Shown here piece by piece: positions 52,698 through 61,833 of a DNA stretch of 64,000 bases. Within the stretch, counting starts at the first letter, position 1, and each line of letters opens with the position of its first letter. The notes under the pieces were generated by a model that searched no databases, was not told where the DNA came from, and was given only the letters and a program-made list of their open reading frames with translations. The stretch is taken from positions 287,243-351,242 of the forward strand of contig JAILZT010000005.1 of assembly GCA_023512345.1 (NCBI GenBank), given 5' to 3'. A program made the translations under genes and the position numbers. This DNA is from Paenibacillus sp. GTDB lineage: Bacteria; Bacillota; Bacilli; Paenibacillales; Paenibacillaceae.

Positions 52698-54035
52698 TTG
52701 GAAACAAAAATATCCGTAAGAGAGAAATTATTTTTCTCAGGTGGTTTGCTTGGCCAAAATATTTTATACAGCTTCATGTCCATGTATATTTTGTTTTTTT
52801 ACACAGATTTATTAGGCATCCCTGCCACTACGGCAAGTGTCATTCTGGTCGTCGCAAGTGTTTTTGATGCTTTTTTGGATCCGGTAATGGGCATGATCAC
52901 AGACAAGACCCGGACGAGGTGGGGAAAGTTCAGACCTTATTTGCTATTTGCCCCTGGATTGATTGCTGCAGCTACCGTACTTTGTTTCTGGGATATAGGC
53001 GGTTCATCCACAATGACACTTGTATTCGCCACCGCCACCTATTTGATATGGGGAATGCTCTATACCGTATGCGATACACCTTTATGGGCTCTTTCTTCTG
53101 TCATCTCTAAAGATCCTCATGAACGGACACTTATAGTAACCTTGGGGAAAATCGGCGGAATGATTGGCGCAGTAGCCATTACGGTCGGTGGGATTCAATT
53201 GTTACTTGCTTTCGGTGGGGAACGGAATACGGATGCTTATCTTTACTCCGCAATCATTATTGCTGTAATCGCCGCAATCACCATTTTTCTGGCCGGAATG
53301 AATTCCAAAGAGAGAGTAACTCCTTCCCCTGAAAAGATACCCTTCCGAAGAAATCTGCAAACGATATACAAAAATAAACCTTTGTTAACTTTGTTGTTCG
53401 CTCTATTGATCATCAATCTGGTTATTGGGATCAGACAAAGCATTCAATTATATTATGTGATTTATGTATGGGGCGACGCCAGCTATGTTAGTCAGCTCGG
53501 AATGAGTTTGGTTGTAGGCATGCTGCTCGGGATGATCATCACTCCAAAATTACTGCGGGTATTCTCACAAAAGAATGTATTTATCGTTTCCTGCCTATTG
53601 GGCAGCCTATCCTGCCTGGTTCCTTACTTTAGTGGTGATGGAAATATCACGATCACACTTGTGTTGTTCGCTGTCAGCTTCTTTTTCTCAGGAGTGACCA
53701 CGATTGTAAGTACCTCCATGCTGCTAGACACCATTGACTATTCAGAATGGAAGCTGGGATTCCGCGGTGAAGGCATTGTTTTCTCAACCCATACCTTTGT
53801 TACTAAATTTAGCGGTGCAGTATCCAGATTGATCATCGGAGCGAGTCTAGGTTTGCTAAACTATGTTGAGAATCAGCCTGCAACAGCCAATCTGCAACAG
53901 GGTCTAAGTTTTGTAATGTTTGTATTACCCGCTTTATGTTTTGTGGCGGCTGTCATTCCGATTCTCTTTTATAAGTTAAACAATACGCAAAAAAATCAAA
54001 TGTTAATTGAGTTGGAAAGTACCCGGGCTTTGTAG
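52698..54035 (+). CDS. GPH-family sugar:cation symporter (MelB-like)
   Basis: The 445-residue protein has twelve membrane helices and the GPH family landmarks: the first loop with FFYTDLLGI, DAFLDPVMGMITDKTRTRWGKF between helices 2 and 3, and DTIDYSEWKLGFRGEGIVFS in helix 9-10. These carry glycosides, pentosides or hexuronides with sodium or protons. The start is a TTG with AGAGG 8 bases upstream. The PIG-L deacetylase gene follows by 39 bases, so import and deacetylation of a glycoside are probably linked; that is inference. Confidence 0.9.
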   Translation: METKISVREKLFFSGGLLGQNILYSFMSMYILFFYTDLLGIPATTASVILVVASVFDAFLDPVMGMITDKTRTRWGKFRPYLLFAPGLIAAATVLCFWDIGGSSTMTLVFATATYLIWGMLYTVCDTPLWALSSVISKDPHERTLIVTLGKIGGMIGAVAITVGGIQLLLAFGGERNTDAYLYSAIIIAVIAAITIFLAGMNSKERVTPSPEKIPFRRNLQTIYKNKPLLTLLFALLIINLVIGIRQSIQLYYVIYVWGDASYVSQLGMSLVVGMLLGMIITPKLLRVFSQKNVFIVSCLLGSLSCLVPYFSGDGNITITLVLFAVSFFFSGVTTIVSTSMLLDTIDYSEWKLGFRGEGIVFSTHTFVTKFSGAVSRLIIGASLGLLNYVENQPATANLQQGLSFVMFVLPALCFVAAVIPILFYKLNNTQKNQMLIELESTRAL

Positions 54036-54074
54036 ACAACTGTATTTAATGACATCCTTAAGGAGTGATAAGCA

Positions 54075-54830
54075 ATGGATTTATCTACACTGAACACCCT
54101 CTTGGCTCCACCAGACATCCTTAACTGCAAAAAAATATTATGTATACAACCTCATCCGGATGATAACGAAATTGGAATGGGTGGAATCATCTCCTCTTAT
54201 GCGGACAAAGGCTGCGAAATCCATTATTTGACGGTGACTAATGGCGATCTCGGTTCCTTAGATGAGAATCTATCCCATGAGGAAATCGCTGCAATCCGCA
54301 CAAAGGAATTGGAACAAGCCGGACGTTTCCTAGGTGCCTCGAGTTTCCATTCTTTAAATTACGGAGATGGTACTTTAGAGAATATCCCGCGTCTGGCTGG
54401 TGAAATTGCCGAGATTATTCGATCCGTGAAACCAGAAGCCATATTTTGCCCAGATCCATGGCTGATGTACGAAGCGCACTATGATCATATTGTTACGGGA
54501 AAAGCGGCGGCCCATGCATTCATGTCCTCGAGTCTCCCGCGTTATCCTAAAGGAACCCTTACACAACCCTGGCAGCCTATTGCAATCGGTTTCTATTTTA
54601 CAGCTAATCCTAATCTCGTTGTGGACACGACAGATGCATATGATAAAAAATTCAGAGCAATAGATCTACACCGCAGCCAGTTTAACGAGGAAACACTTGC
54701 CATGTATCGTGTATACTTCAAAGAAAAAGGCAGACAGCTTGCCGAAGGGAAAGATTTTGAAATCGGGGAAGGGCTTAAGGTTCTCGCTCCAGTACATTTA
54801 CACTGTTTCGTAGATGCCATACATATTTAA
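54075..54830 (+). CDS. PIG-L/LmbE-family deacetylase
   Basis: The 251-residue protein is a zinc-dependent deacetylase of the PIG-L/LmbE family: ILCIQPHPDDNEIGMGG contains the metal and catalytic PHPDD motif, YLTVTNGDLGS follows, and the third metal His is in YEAHYDHIVTGKAA. The family removes acetyl from N-acetylglucosamine-linked compounds, as BshB does in bacillithiol synthesis, and many members act on imported glycans. The ATG has AAGGAGTGATAAGC upstream. Its position behind a GPH symporter favours catabolism of an N-acetylated sugar over bacillithiol synthesis. Confidence 0.88.
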   Translation: MDLSTLNTLLAPPDILNCKKILCIQPHPDDNEIGMGGIISSYADKGCEIHYLTVTNGDLGSLDENLSHEEIAAIRTKELEQAGRFLGASSFHSLNYGDGTLENIPRLAGEIAEIIRSVKPEAIFCPDPWLMYEAHYDHIVTGKAAAHAFMSSSLPRYPKGTLTQPWQPIAIGFYFTANPNLVVDTTDAYDKKFRAIDLHRSQFNEETLAMYRVYFKEKGRQLAEGKDFEIGEGLKVLAPVHLHCFVDAIHI

Positions 54831-54908
54831 TATACTTATAAAGGCTACTTGAGAGGAGAGGATCTTACTTAAGCAGCCTTACCCATCTCTACCTTACTCC
54901 ATCAAAAG

Positions 54909-55268
54909 TTATACGCATAACTGTCTTAGTGTTTCAACAACACGTTCCTTCTTATAAGGGACAACAATAAATGATTTTGCGCCTGCTAAAATAGCTTCCC
55001 GGACCAATTTCTCTTGGCCCATCCCTGAAATGATTACTACGTTTGCTTCTGCGTTAATTTTAATAATCTCTTTGAGCGCATCAATTCCTGAGCATTCAGG
55101 CATGCTGATATCCATCGTAACAATATCAGGCTTACACTCGAGATACCTCTGGATTGCCAAGTTTCCATTTTCCGCTTCCCCAACCACCTGGAAACCATTA
55201 TTTTTCAGTAACACTTGTAAACTCATTCGCATAAAAGCCGCATCGTCCACAATTAGCACTTTTTTCAT
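54909..55268 (-). CDS. CheY-like single receiver protein lacking the conserved Lys
   Basis: The 119-residue protein is a single receiver domain: acid pair in VLIVDDAAF, phospho-acceptor Asp53 in IVTMDISMPE, Ser81 in VVIISGMGQ. The position of the invariant Lys (CheY Lys109) reads FIVVPYK, so Val103 replaces it, though KK follows. This may alter phosphorylation-induced change or make a pseudo-receiver. GGGAGG lies 6 bases before the ATG. A GEMM-I riboswitch and terminator lie upstream, and the GGDEF giant lies beyond on the same strand. No output domain or motor gene is visible nearby. Confidence 0.9.
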   Translation of the reverse strand: MKKVLIVDDAAFMRMSLQVLLKNNGFQVVGEAENGNLAIQRYLECKPDIVTMDISMPECSGIDALKEIIKINAEANVVIISGMGQEKLVREAILAGAKSFIVVPYKKERVVETLRQLCV

Positions 55269-55307
55269 TTCAGACCTCCCAATGATTTATAAACCCTTTT
55301 AAACATA

Positions 55308-55334
55308 GAAAAACCCTTCAGCAGTTGAAGGGTT
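55308..55334 (-). terminator. Riboswitch expression-platform terminator, receiver gene
   Basis: AACCCTTCA and TGAAGGGTT pair with a 5-base loop on the minus strand and are followed by TTTTC. The hairpin lies between the c-di-GMP aptamer and the receiver start. Confidence 0.8.
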
Positions 55335-55369
55335 CGATGATCTTAAATGATCAAACTCATTTCTTTTTC

Positions 55370-55461
55370 AACTAGCAACCTGGCAATCATAGTTCATTTG
55401 AACCTTAGACCCACGGCTTTGCGTCCCTACCTTTCAATAGGTTTGCCTTTATTATGTAGTT
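55370..55461 (-). ncRNA. Cyclic di-GMP-I (GEMM-I) riboswitch upstream of the receiver gene
   Basis: On the minus strand it has P1 closed by AACTA and TAGTT, GGCAAACC, a P2 arm with GAAA loop, GGGACGCAAAGCC, GGGTCTAAGG, a P3 arm, and the close GATTGCCAGGTTGC. The GGCAAACC, GACGCAAAGC and GCCAGGTTGC blocks are the classical GEMM-I consensus, nearly perfect here. A terminator follows before the receiver gene. The upstream giant gene ends 44 bases before the aptamer, so riboswitch and giant lie in the same direction. Confidence 0.92.
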
Positions 55462-55504
55462 AAAAAGTACTAAGTATTAAGATTACTTAATTCTGTTGTT
55501 TTTT

Positions 55505-58500
55505 TCAAGTAATATTATTCAATATCGTAACACAGTTTCTTCCTTCCGCCTTAGACTGATAGAGGGCATCATCTCCAAGTTTATAGATATCCTCTTCCCG
55601 AAGACCGTCCACACGAACCACCGCAACACCTATAGAGACGGTTATGACCCCATAGTCGGGACTCATTATGTGCTCTATTTGTAAATCCTCGACATTTTTT
55701 CTGATATCTTCAGCAAATTCATGGGACTGCTGAGGAGCAAAGCCTGGGATAATCATACCAAATTCTTCCCCGCCCAATCGAAAAACAAAACCATTGGCTC
55801 TTGCAGCTAGCTCTTTAAACTTTTCCCCAAGCATACGCAGTACATTATCACCTTCATAATGTCCGTATGAATCGTTATATTTCTTGAAATAGTCGATATC
55901 TAGCATAATATAACTCAAATATTGCTTCGTATTTTTAGCTTTTTCTGCTTCCTCCCGAAAAATTTTATTGAAGTATCTTCTGTTATAGAGACCTGTCAAT
56001 TCGTCCGTTATGGAAATCTTCTCAATTAATTGAATATATTTATTCAACTCTTCATTGTTCAGTTCGAGTTCTTGAGTTCGTTCCATCACCAGTTCTTCCA
56101 GATGCTCCTTATGACGTCTCAATTCTTCCTCCGCTTTCTTTCGCTCGGTAATATCCTTTACCGTACCTTGAATAGCAGGTTTGCCCAAATAGTTGATCAA
56201 AGTAACTTTATGAATCACTATCACTTCATGGATATTGTCCTTATGCATAAGTCTAGTTTCATATTCAAAGGGTGCATTTTTGCCCTCAACCCTTCTTGAA
56301 TAGTAATGCATCACTTTTTCCTTTTCAGGTTGACTGATGAACCCTTCAAAGGGCTTATCAATCATTTCTTCCATTTGATAGCCCAGCATTTCGGCCAATG
56401 CCGCATTTACATATTTGCATTTTCTGTCCTGAGTAATAAATATGCCGTCCTGCAGGTTGTTAACAAGCTCACGGTATTTCTCTTCAGAACGTTCCAAATC
56501 TGAGTATAAACTGGCATTTTCAAGTGAAAAGACCATTTCCCTAGACAAGAGATTAATGATTTTCATTCGTTCCTTTGTGAATACACCTGCCATTAAGTTG
56601 TTTTCCAAATATATAATCGCAATCGTCTTGTTTTGATTAATCAGCGGCATACAAACCATCGACTTAGGCCGATATTTTACAATGTAAGGGTCATTTACAA
56701 ACGGTGTTTCGGAAAAAGCATCATTATATATTAGACTTTCTTTACTTTCCTCTACATCATGTAGAATCGAAAGCGGCAAATTATGATATTGGGTATAATC
56801 ATGCACTACTACGTTTACTTTATTGTCCTCGGGGCTATATTCCCCTTCTACAAGCAGGTTGGAGTTGGATCTCATCAGGATACAGCCTCTTTGTGCTCCT
56901 GCATTTTTGATAACAATTTCCATTAAAGCTTCCAGCAGCTTGTTCAGATCTATTTCCTTGGAAATCGACTGTGAAGCCATAATCATGGAGTTCAAATCAA
57001 TACTATCAGTGAAATCCGATACCGTTCTCCCATGTAAAAAATCCTTGGTATTCAATTTTTTCATCTTAACAGGTTGTTGCTCGCTAAGATGTTTGATCTT
57101 CCCTTTAGCACCCCAAACGGTATAGTAATACAGAGCTTGTCTGAGCAGATATGAAGCAAACTCTTTGTAATCTCTGCTGTAGTAAAACTTGGCTGCGAGT
57201 TCATTCGTCAGGGCTTTATACCTCACGAAGTCCCCTTTTTCACTGGTTTCGATCGCCAGATCATAATATTTGCCTGCCTGCTCATTCTTCCCGGAAATTC
57301 TAAACCATTCCGCCTTCATCAAATACTCATGCTGACGGAAATTCTCAGGGGAATGCTCAGCCCATTTCTTCATCCTGTTGAATTCTTTACGCATCCTTGT
57401 TTTTGCCTTTATTTTCTCAAAGGAGTTTAAGTCCTTATAACCGTAGGCCAGATTCAAGAACGTATACAATGAGAACTCTTCCATAAAGGCAGATCCTGCA
57501 AGGGTGCCAATGATTTTATACGCTTTATCGATATAATCAAACGCACTCTTGTAGCTTTCGTAGGTGAACAACATCTTCATTTTATAAATATAGTAAATAG
57601 CAATTCCTGAATAATACTTCGCTTCTTCAAGCTGCTTCACATAAGCCATTTCACTGAAGTTCTCATCATCGAACGAGAGGTTGTCCTTCAGCTCACCTGA
57701 CAAGCTAAGGAGTTGCTGCTTGAACAGCTTTGCAGTCGCCAGAGCTTCCTTGTACTTGGTATTCTCAATCAAGGCAATGGATCTGTTATAATCCTGCAGA
57801 TTGGCGGTAATATCCATGCTTGGATTCCACAGATTCTGATAAAAGCACGCATGCGCTAGATACAGCAAGTCCCCTGAACGCAAACTGGATTCTATCGAGC
57901 TTTTATACCAATTTTCCAGCGTCTCCCACGGTTCATTCCATGTATGGCAAAAGAGCGTGTACAATACATGTGCCGCACCCTTCCACTGCAAATCATTAAA
58001 TTTATCATTGATTCTAATACCCAGCCGACCGAAATCAAACGAACCCTTGAGATCGCCGAAACCAGACAACAATATAGAATAACCGATGAAAGCAAGCGCG
58101 GATTCGGGAGAATTTCCGTGCTTCAATGTTAACCCCACTTTCTTTAAGACGATTAATCCAAAGAGTGAGGTTTCTCCCGAGATGAAGCTTGGTGGAATAA
58201 AGTTAATTAAGAGTCTCATAATTAGTTTTATTGTTGGATCATCCATTTGTGGTTGATCGTAGATCTCTTCAATCGCTCTTCCTTTAAGACTGGCTTTCAC
58301 TTTAAGAAATTCCTTGAGTACAGAACCCATTCCAACCCGCTCCGGAATCTTAATTCCAAGAACCTGAAGGCCCAACTTACCGGAAGTTATGGATTCTTTC
58401 ATCATGCCTAGATAAGTATAATGATTGGCTTGCATCTCGTAGATTTGTGCAATGCTGTAATGATCCTGGGTATGCTTAAGGAGAATGGAGCACGCAAGAT

Positions 58501-60931
58501 CCGCGGCTTCTAACTGGTGGGTGAGATAACCACATTCGGAATATAAAAGATAGATTTCAGAAGTTCGATGCTTATCCTCTTGCCAAGACTGCTCCGTTAC
58601 AAGACTTCTAGCCACTTCCAGCAACATAAATGCAGAAGCGTAACCAATAGCTTCTTTGGCTTTTCTGGCCGCCTTTAGATTAATATCAATGACTTGACTG
58701 ATCTCATCTTTATCGTGGATATATTCGATGCCTTTATTTATATGTGTCGCAATATCCACGAACTTATCTTCGGTTTCTTCAGGAGTCAGATGTTTTAGCA
58801 GCAGCCTTCCTATGGTCAGGTGCAATCGATTACTAGTATCTTTATCGAGCATTTGATAAAAAGCCTGTTGAATTCGATCATGCTGAAATCTGAACTTAAT
58901 ATGGACCTGCTGAATGGCTTCGGCTTTTTCCTCAAAGACATTAGTAATAAAAGAATACTTAGAATCCACCGGAATGATGATATCCTCTTCTACAGCTATC
59001 ATTAAGCAGCGGGCAATGTCCCCTCTATCCTGTTCACCAATTAAAGACAGCATATTGAAATCGAACAAACTTCCTATAGATGCGCTTAACATCAAGATCC
59101 TCCGAATATCCTCCGGCAAATTCTTAAGCTTCATCATTAAGAAATCAACGACATTATCATTGATGGGTAAGTTCACGATTTGATTAAGCTCCCAGCTCCA
59201 AATACCTTTCAGGTCGTCGAAATACAGATACCCATTCTTAAATAAATCCTTCAAGATTTCGCTCACAAAAAAGGAGTTCCCTTTACTTCTCTTATAAATA
59301 AGTTCAGCGAGTTCTTTTACGCTGCCAGTATCCGTACACAACGTATCGGCAAGCAAACTTTCCACGGCTTCAATGGACAGGGATTGCAGCACAATTCGTC
59401 CAACTTCCCTGTTTTGTTTTATGATAGCCACTGATGAATAAATAAAGTGCCCTTGAGGGATCTCGTTGTGCCGATAGGAACAGATGATAAAAAGTTTACG
59501 TAAACGGTTGTTCAAAATCAACTTTTCTACAAGCTGTAAGCTGGACAGATCAGCCCACTGGACATCATCCAGAAATAATACGAGCGGCCTTTCATTGTGA
59601 GTTAGACCTTCTATAAGTCTAGCAAAAGTCATAAAGAATCGGTTAGTTGACTCCTCAGGATTCATTCGTTCGATTTCCGGTTGAACACCAATCCATTGCT
59701 CCAGTTCCGGCAGAAGACCCGTCATCAGTGCTCCATTGCCATCCAATGCGCTAAGCATTGTGTTCGCTGTATTTTTATTGATTAGACTCGGGCTACTTTG
59801 CAGCTGGACTATCAATCTTTGGAAAGCCTGAATCAGCGCGCTGTAAGGTATGTTCCTATTGTACTGGTCGAATTTCCCCTCAGCGAAAAGTCCCTTTTCT
59901 TGGCTTATGTACTTGTGCAGTTCATGTACCAATGCGGTCTTGCCCACTCCGGCATCCCCTGAGATAAGCATCATTTGCGGATTTCCGCTGACACTGCTCC
60001 GAAAAGCGTTAATTAGGTGATTGATTTCATTTTCTCTGCCGTATATTTTTTGCGGAATCTGAAATATGTTCAGCCGATCCTCTTTGCCAATTTCAAAGCC
60101 TTCATTTCCTGCTAGGCATTTTTTTAAATCGGCTTTAATTCCAAAGGTGCTTCGATATCTGTCCTCGGATGATTTCTCCATGAGCTTCATGATGATTTCG
60201 GACAAAGAACGGGGAACCTTACCTTCAGTTAAAGTAAAAGGTGAAACAGCCTCCTTGGCTATTATCGAATATATTTGATCCAGCATTTCTTCCGATTCGA
60301 AGGGCTTAATTCCGGTTACCATTTCATATAAACAGACACCTAAAGAATAGTAATCCGTTCGGTAATCAATATTCCGATTCATTCGGCCGGTTTGTTCAGG
60401 GGAGATATATGATAAGCTGCCTTCAAGCACACCGCTGTTCTGGAACTCTTTCTTTTCCTTCGATAGCTTCACTGCAAGTTCAAAATCAATAACTTGCACT
60501 CTGTCTATTTCTTGATTCCAAATAATATTAGAAGGCTTGATGTCCTTATGAATAACCCTCTGCTCATGAATAACGCCTAGAATATCAACAATCTTGATAC
60601 ACAGCTTCAAAACAGCATCCAGATTAAGCTTCTCATCCGCCATAGTTCTCTTCAGGGACCGTCCACGGATATCTTCCAGAATCATGATATAATAACCATT
60701 ATGTTCTTCCAGCTTAATAGGTTTTGTTATGCCATGGGTTTTGTCACTAAGCTCCATTAACAGCCTATACTCCTGCTTAAAACGCATAACGTCCTCATGT
60801 TCAGCAAACTCCGTTTTTAACACTTTCAAGATAAACGTTTCTTCAGATACAGTATCCTTACATCTATAGATCGTTTTTCGATAATTATCGGATAGGGTTT
60901 CCAGTATTTCATAGTTATCAATAGCAAACAT
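55505..60931 (-). CDS. Giant Ser/Thr kinase-ATPase-GAF-PAS-GGDEF signalling protein
   Basis: An 1808-residue protein. Residues 1-270: Ser/Thr kinase fold with Lys36, HKDIKPSN (128-135) as catalytic loop, but DFE (149-151) in place of DFG. 295-580: AAA-type ATPase, Walker A SGDAGVGKTAL (324-334), Walker B LFLDDVQWAD. 600-1290: helical-repeat region. 1325-1475: GAF. 1482-1598: PAS. 1598-1638: coiled coil. 1639-1808: GGDEF, with GGEEF at 1720-1724. The RxxD inhibition site five residues before reads RANG. The layout resembles known bacterial signalling giants of the multi-sensor type. AAGGTGGTG precedes the ATG. It lies 13 bases after the frameshifted membrane gene. Confidence 0.9.
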   Translation of the reverse strand: MFAIDNYEILETLSDNYRKTIYRCKDTVSEETFILKVLKTEFAEHEDVMRFKQEYRLLMELSDKTHGITKPIKLEEHNGYYIMILEDIRGRSLKRTMADEKLNLDAVLKLCIKIVDILGVIHEQRVIHKDIKPSNIIWNQEIDRVQVIDFELAVKLSKEKKEFQNSGVLEGSLSYISPEQTGRMNRNIDYRTDYYSLGVCLYEMVTGIKPFESEEMLDQIYSIIAKEAVSPFTLTEGKVPRSLSEIIMKLMEKSSEDRYRSTFGIKADLKKCLAGNEGFEIGKEDRLNIFQIPQKIYGRENEINHLINAFRSSVSGNPQMMLISGDAGVGKTALVHELHKYISQEKGLFAEGKFDQYNRNIPYSALIQAFQRLIVQLQSSPSLINKNTANTMLSALDGNGALMTGLLPELEQWIGVQPEIERMNPEESTNRFFMTFARLIEGLTHNERPLVLFLDDVQWADLSSLQLVEKLILNNRLRKLFIICSYRHNEIPQGHFIYSSVAIIKQNREVGRIVLQSLSIEAVESLLADTLCTDTGSVKELAELIYKRSKGNSFFVSEILKDLFKNGYLYFDDLKGIWSWELNQIVNLPINDNVVDFLMMKLKNLPEDIRRILMLSASIGSLFDFNMLSLIGEQDRGDIARCLMIAVEEDIIIPVDSKYSFITNVFEEKAEAIQQVHIKFRFQHDRIQQAFYQMLDKDTSNRLHLTIGRLLLKHLTPEETEDKFVDIATHINKGIEYIHDKDEISQVIDINLKAARKAKEAIGYASAFMLLEVARSLVTEQSWQEDKHRTSEIYLLYSECGYLTHQLEAADLACSILLKHTQDHYSIAQIYEMQANHYTYLGMMKESITSGKLGLQVLGIKIPERVGMGSVLKEFLKVKASLKGRAIEEIYDQPQMDDPTIKLIMRLLINFIPPSFISGETSLFGLIVLKKVGLTLKHGNSPESALAFIGYSILLSGFGDLKGSFDFGRLGIRINDKFNDLQWKGAAHVLYTLFCHTWNEPWETLENWYKSSIESSLRSGDLLYLAHACFYQNLWNPSMDITANLQDYNRSIALIENTKYKEALATAKLFKQQLLSLSGELKDNLSFDDENFSEMAYVKQLEEAKYYSGIAIYYIYKMKMLFTYESYKSAFDYIDKAYKIIGTLAGSAFMEEFSLYTFLNLAYGYKDLNSFEKIKAKTRMRKEFNRMKKWAEHSPENFRQHEYLMKAEWFRISGKNEQAGKYYDLAIETSEKGDFVRYKALTNELAAKFYYSRDYKEFASYLLRQALYYYTVWGAKGKIKHLSEQQPVKMKKLNTKDFLHGRTVSDFTDSIDLNSMIMASQSISKEIDLNKLLEALMEIVIKNAGAQRGCILMRSNSNLLVEGEYSPEDNKVNVVVHDYTQYHNLPLSILHDVEESKESLIYNDAFSETPFVNDPYIVKYRPKSMVCMPLINQNKTIAIIYLENNLMAGVFTKERMKIINLLSREMVFSLENASLYSDLERSEEKYRELVNNLQDGIFITQDRKCKYVNAALAEMLGYQMEEMIDKPFEGFISQPEKEKVMHYYSRRVEGKNAPFEYETRLMHKDNIHEVIVIHKVTLINYLGKPAIQGTVKDITERKKAEEELRRHKEHLEELVMERTQELELNNEELNKYIQLIEKISITDELTGLYNRRYFNKIFREEAEKAKNTKQYLSYIMLDIDYFKKYNDSYGHYEGDNVLRMLGEKFKELAARANGFVFRLGGEEFGMIIPGFAPQQSHEFAEDIRKNVEDLQIEHIMSPDYGVITVSIGVAVVRVDGLREEDIYKLGDDALYQSKAEGRNCVTILNNIT

Positions 60932-60944
60932 ATATTCACCACCT

Positions 60945-61675
60945 TTACCTTAAGCTCTTAGGTTCCTTCACTTCAAAATCAGCATCAAAGTTAAAAATAT
61001 ACGCCGCAATAAGCCAGATAATCCAGCAGTTCAATCCAAAAAATAAATAACCGAAATAACCTAGGATAGGCATCTTAGAAAAAATGTGTATCTTGTCCAG
61101 ATAAGGTACGGAATACTTCCAATAGTTCGGGTTGGTAGGCATAGATTCGTGGAACCACTCACTTCCAAAATTCCAAAACCCCCAGAATTTAGGGCCGTTT
61201 CGATATCTGTCTCGGAATAGACTACATGTCCTGAGCAGCATGTACCATTCAATGATTGCAGGCAAAACGGTTGTATAAGACAACAAAAACCAAAATACAT
61301 TTCCGAAATTCGAGAATACTTGATTGTTGGGATAATACCAGTTCTCCATGACAAAGAAGTTCAGGAATTCAAAGGCAAACCAGCTGAAGCAAGAGACAAC
61401 AGCTAGAAGCTGCATAACTTGAGGTTTTTTGGCGATGATTGACATACCCTTATTTCGTTTATACACGATTCCATCCAGAAGAAATATGAAGGACCACCAT
61501 AACGGAACAAAAGTGTAGTGATCTATAGAGATAAACAGTGATGGGGAACCGCAGACACTTTTTTGAAGCCAAAGAGACCAGGAAACACCAATACTAATGT
61601 AATAAATACGGCTACTATAACTGCTAATGAAAAATAAATCACACTAAACCCTGGGTCCGTCACAACTTTTTGCAT
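60945..61675 (-). pseudogene. Frameshifted multi-helix membrane protein
   Basis: Two reading frames join at an A6 run (61559-61564, minus strand). The first (from about 61675) reads DPGFSVIYFSLAVIVAVF...FGFKK, and a -1 shift in the A6 continues SVCGSPSLFISIDHYTFVPL, then LWWSFIFLLDGIV and the frame that ends at 60945. Joined, they give one membrane protein with about five helices, with FEFLNFFVMENWYYPNNQVF in the middle. No ribosome site precedes the ATG at 61675. It is a broken gene, an assembly error, or a slippage site; 13 bases separate it from the giant kinase gene, so it probably headed that operon. Confidence 0.65.
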
Positions 61676-61793
61676 GGAACAATGTAGATTTAATTTGCAT
61701 TTTGTATTAATAAGTCGAATTTTGTAGATATATTTGCTAAATAACATTCGATATCAGTCCAATTTATTCCTGCTTGCTACTATATGAACCAAG

Positions 61794-61819
61794 AAAAACC
61801 CATGCCATAGGCACAGGTT
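61794..61819 (-). terminator. Terminator of the MacB-like gene
   Basis: AACCTGTGCC pairs with GGCATGGGTT (two G-T pairs) around TAT and is followed by TTTTTC on the minus strand, 15 bases after the stop at 61834. Confidence 0.75.
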
Positions 61820-61833
61820 TGGATAAATTCAAT

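Noticed and set aside
57892..58132. Frames on both strands inside the giant signalling gene
   Set aside because: They overlap the continuous 1808-codon frame and have no ribosome site or recognised motif.
61559..61564. Classical -1 slippery heptamer A-AAA-AAG
   Set aside because: The heptamer is present as bases but in a different phase from the reading frame used before it, so classical tandem slippage does not fit; only single-codon slip or mutation remains.
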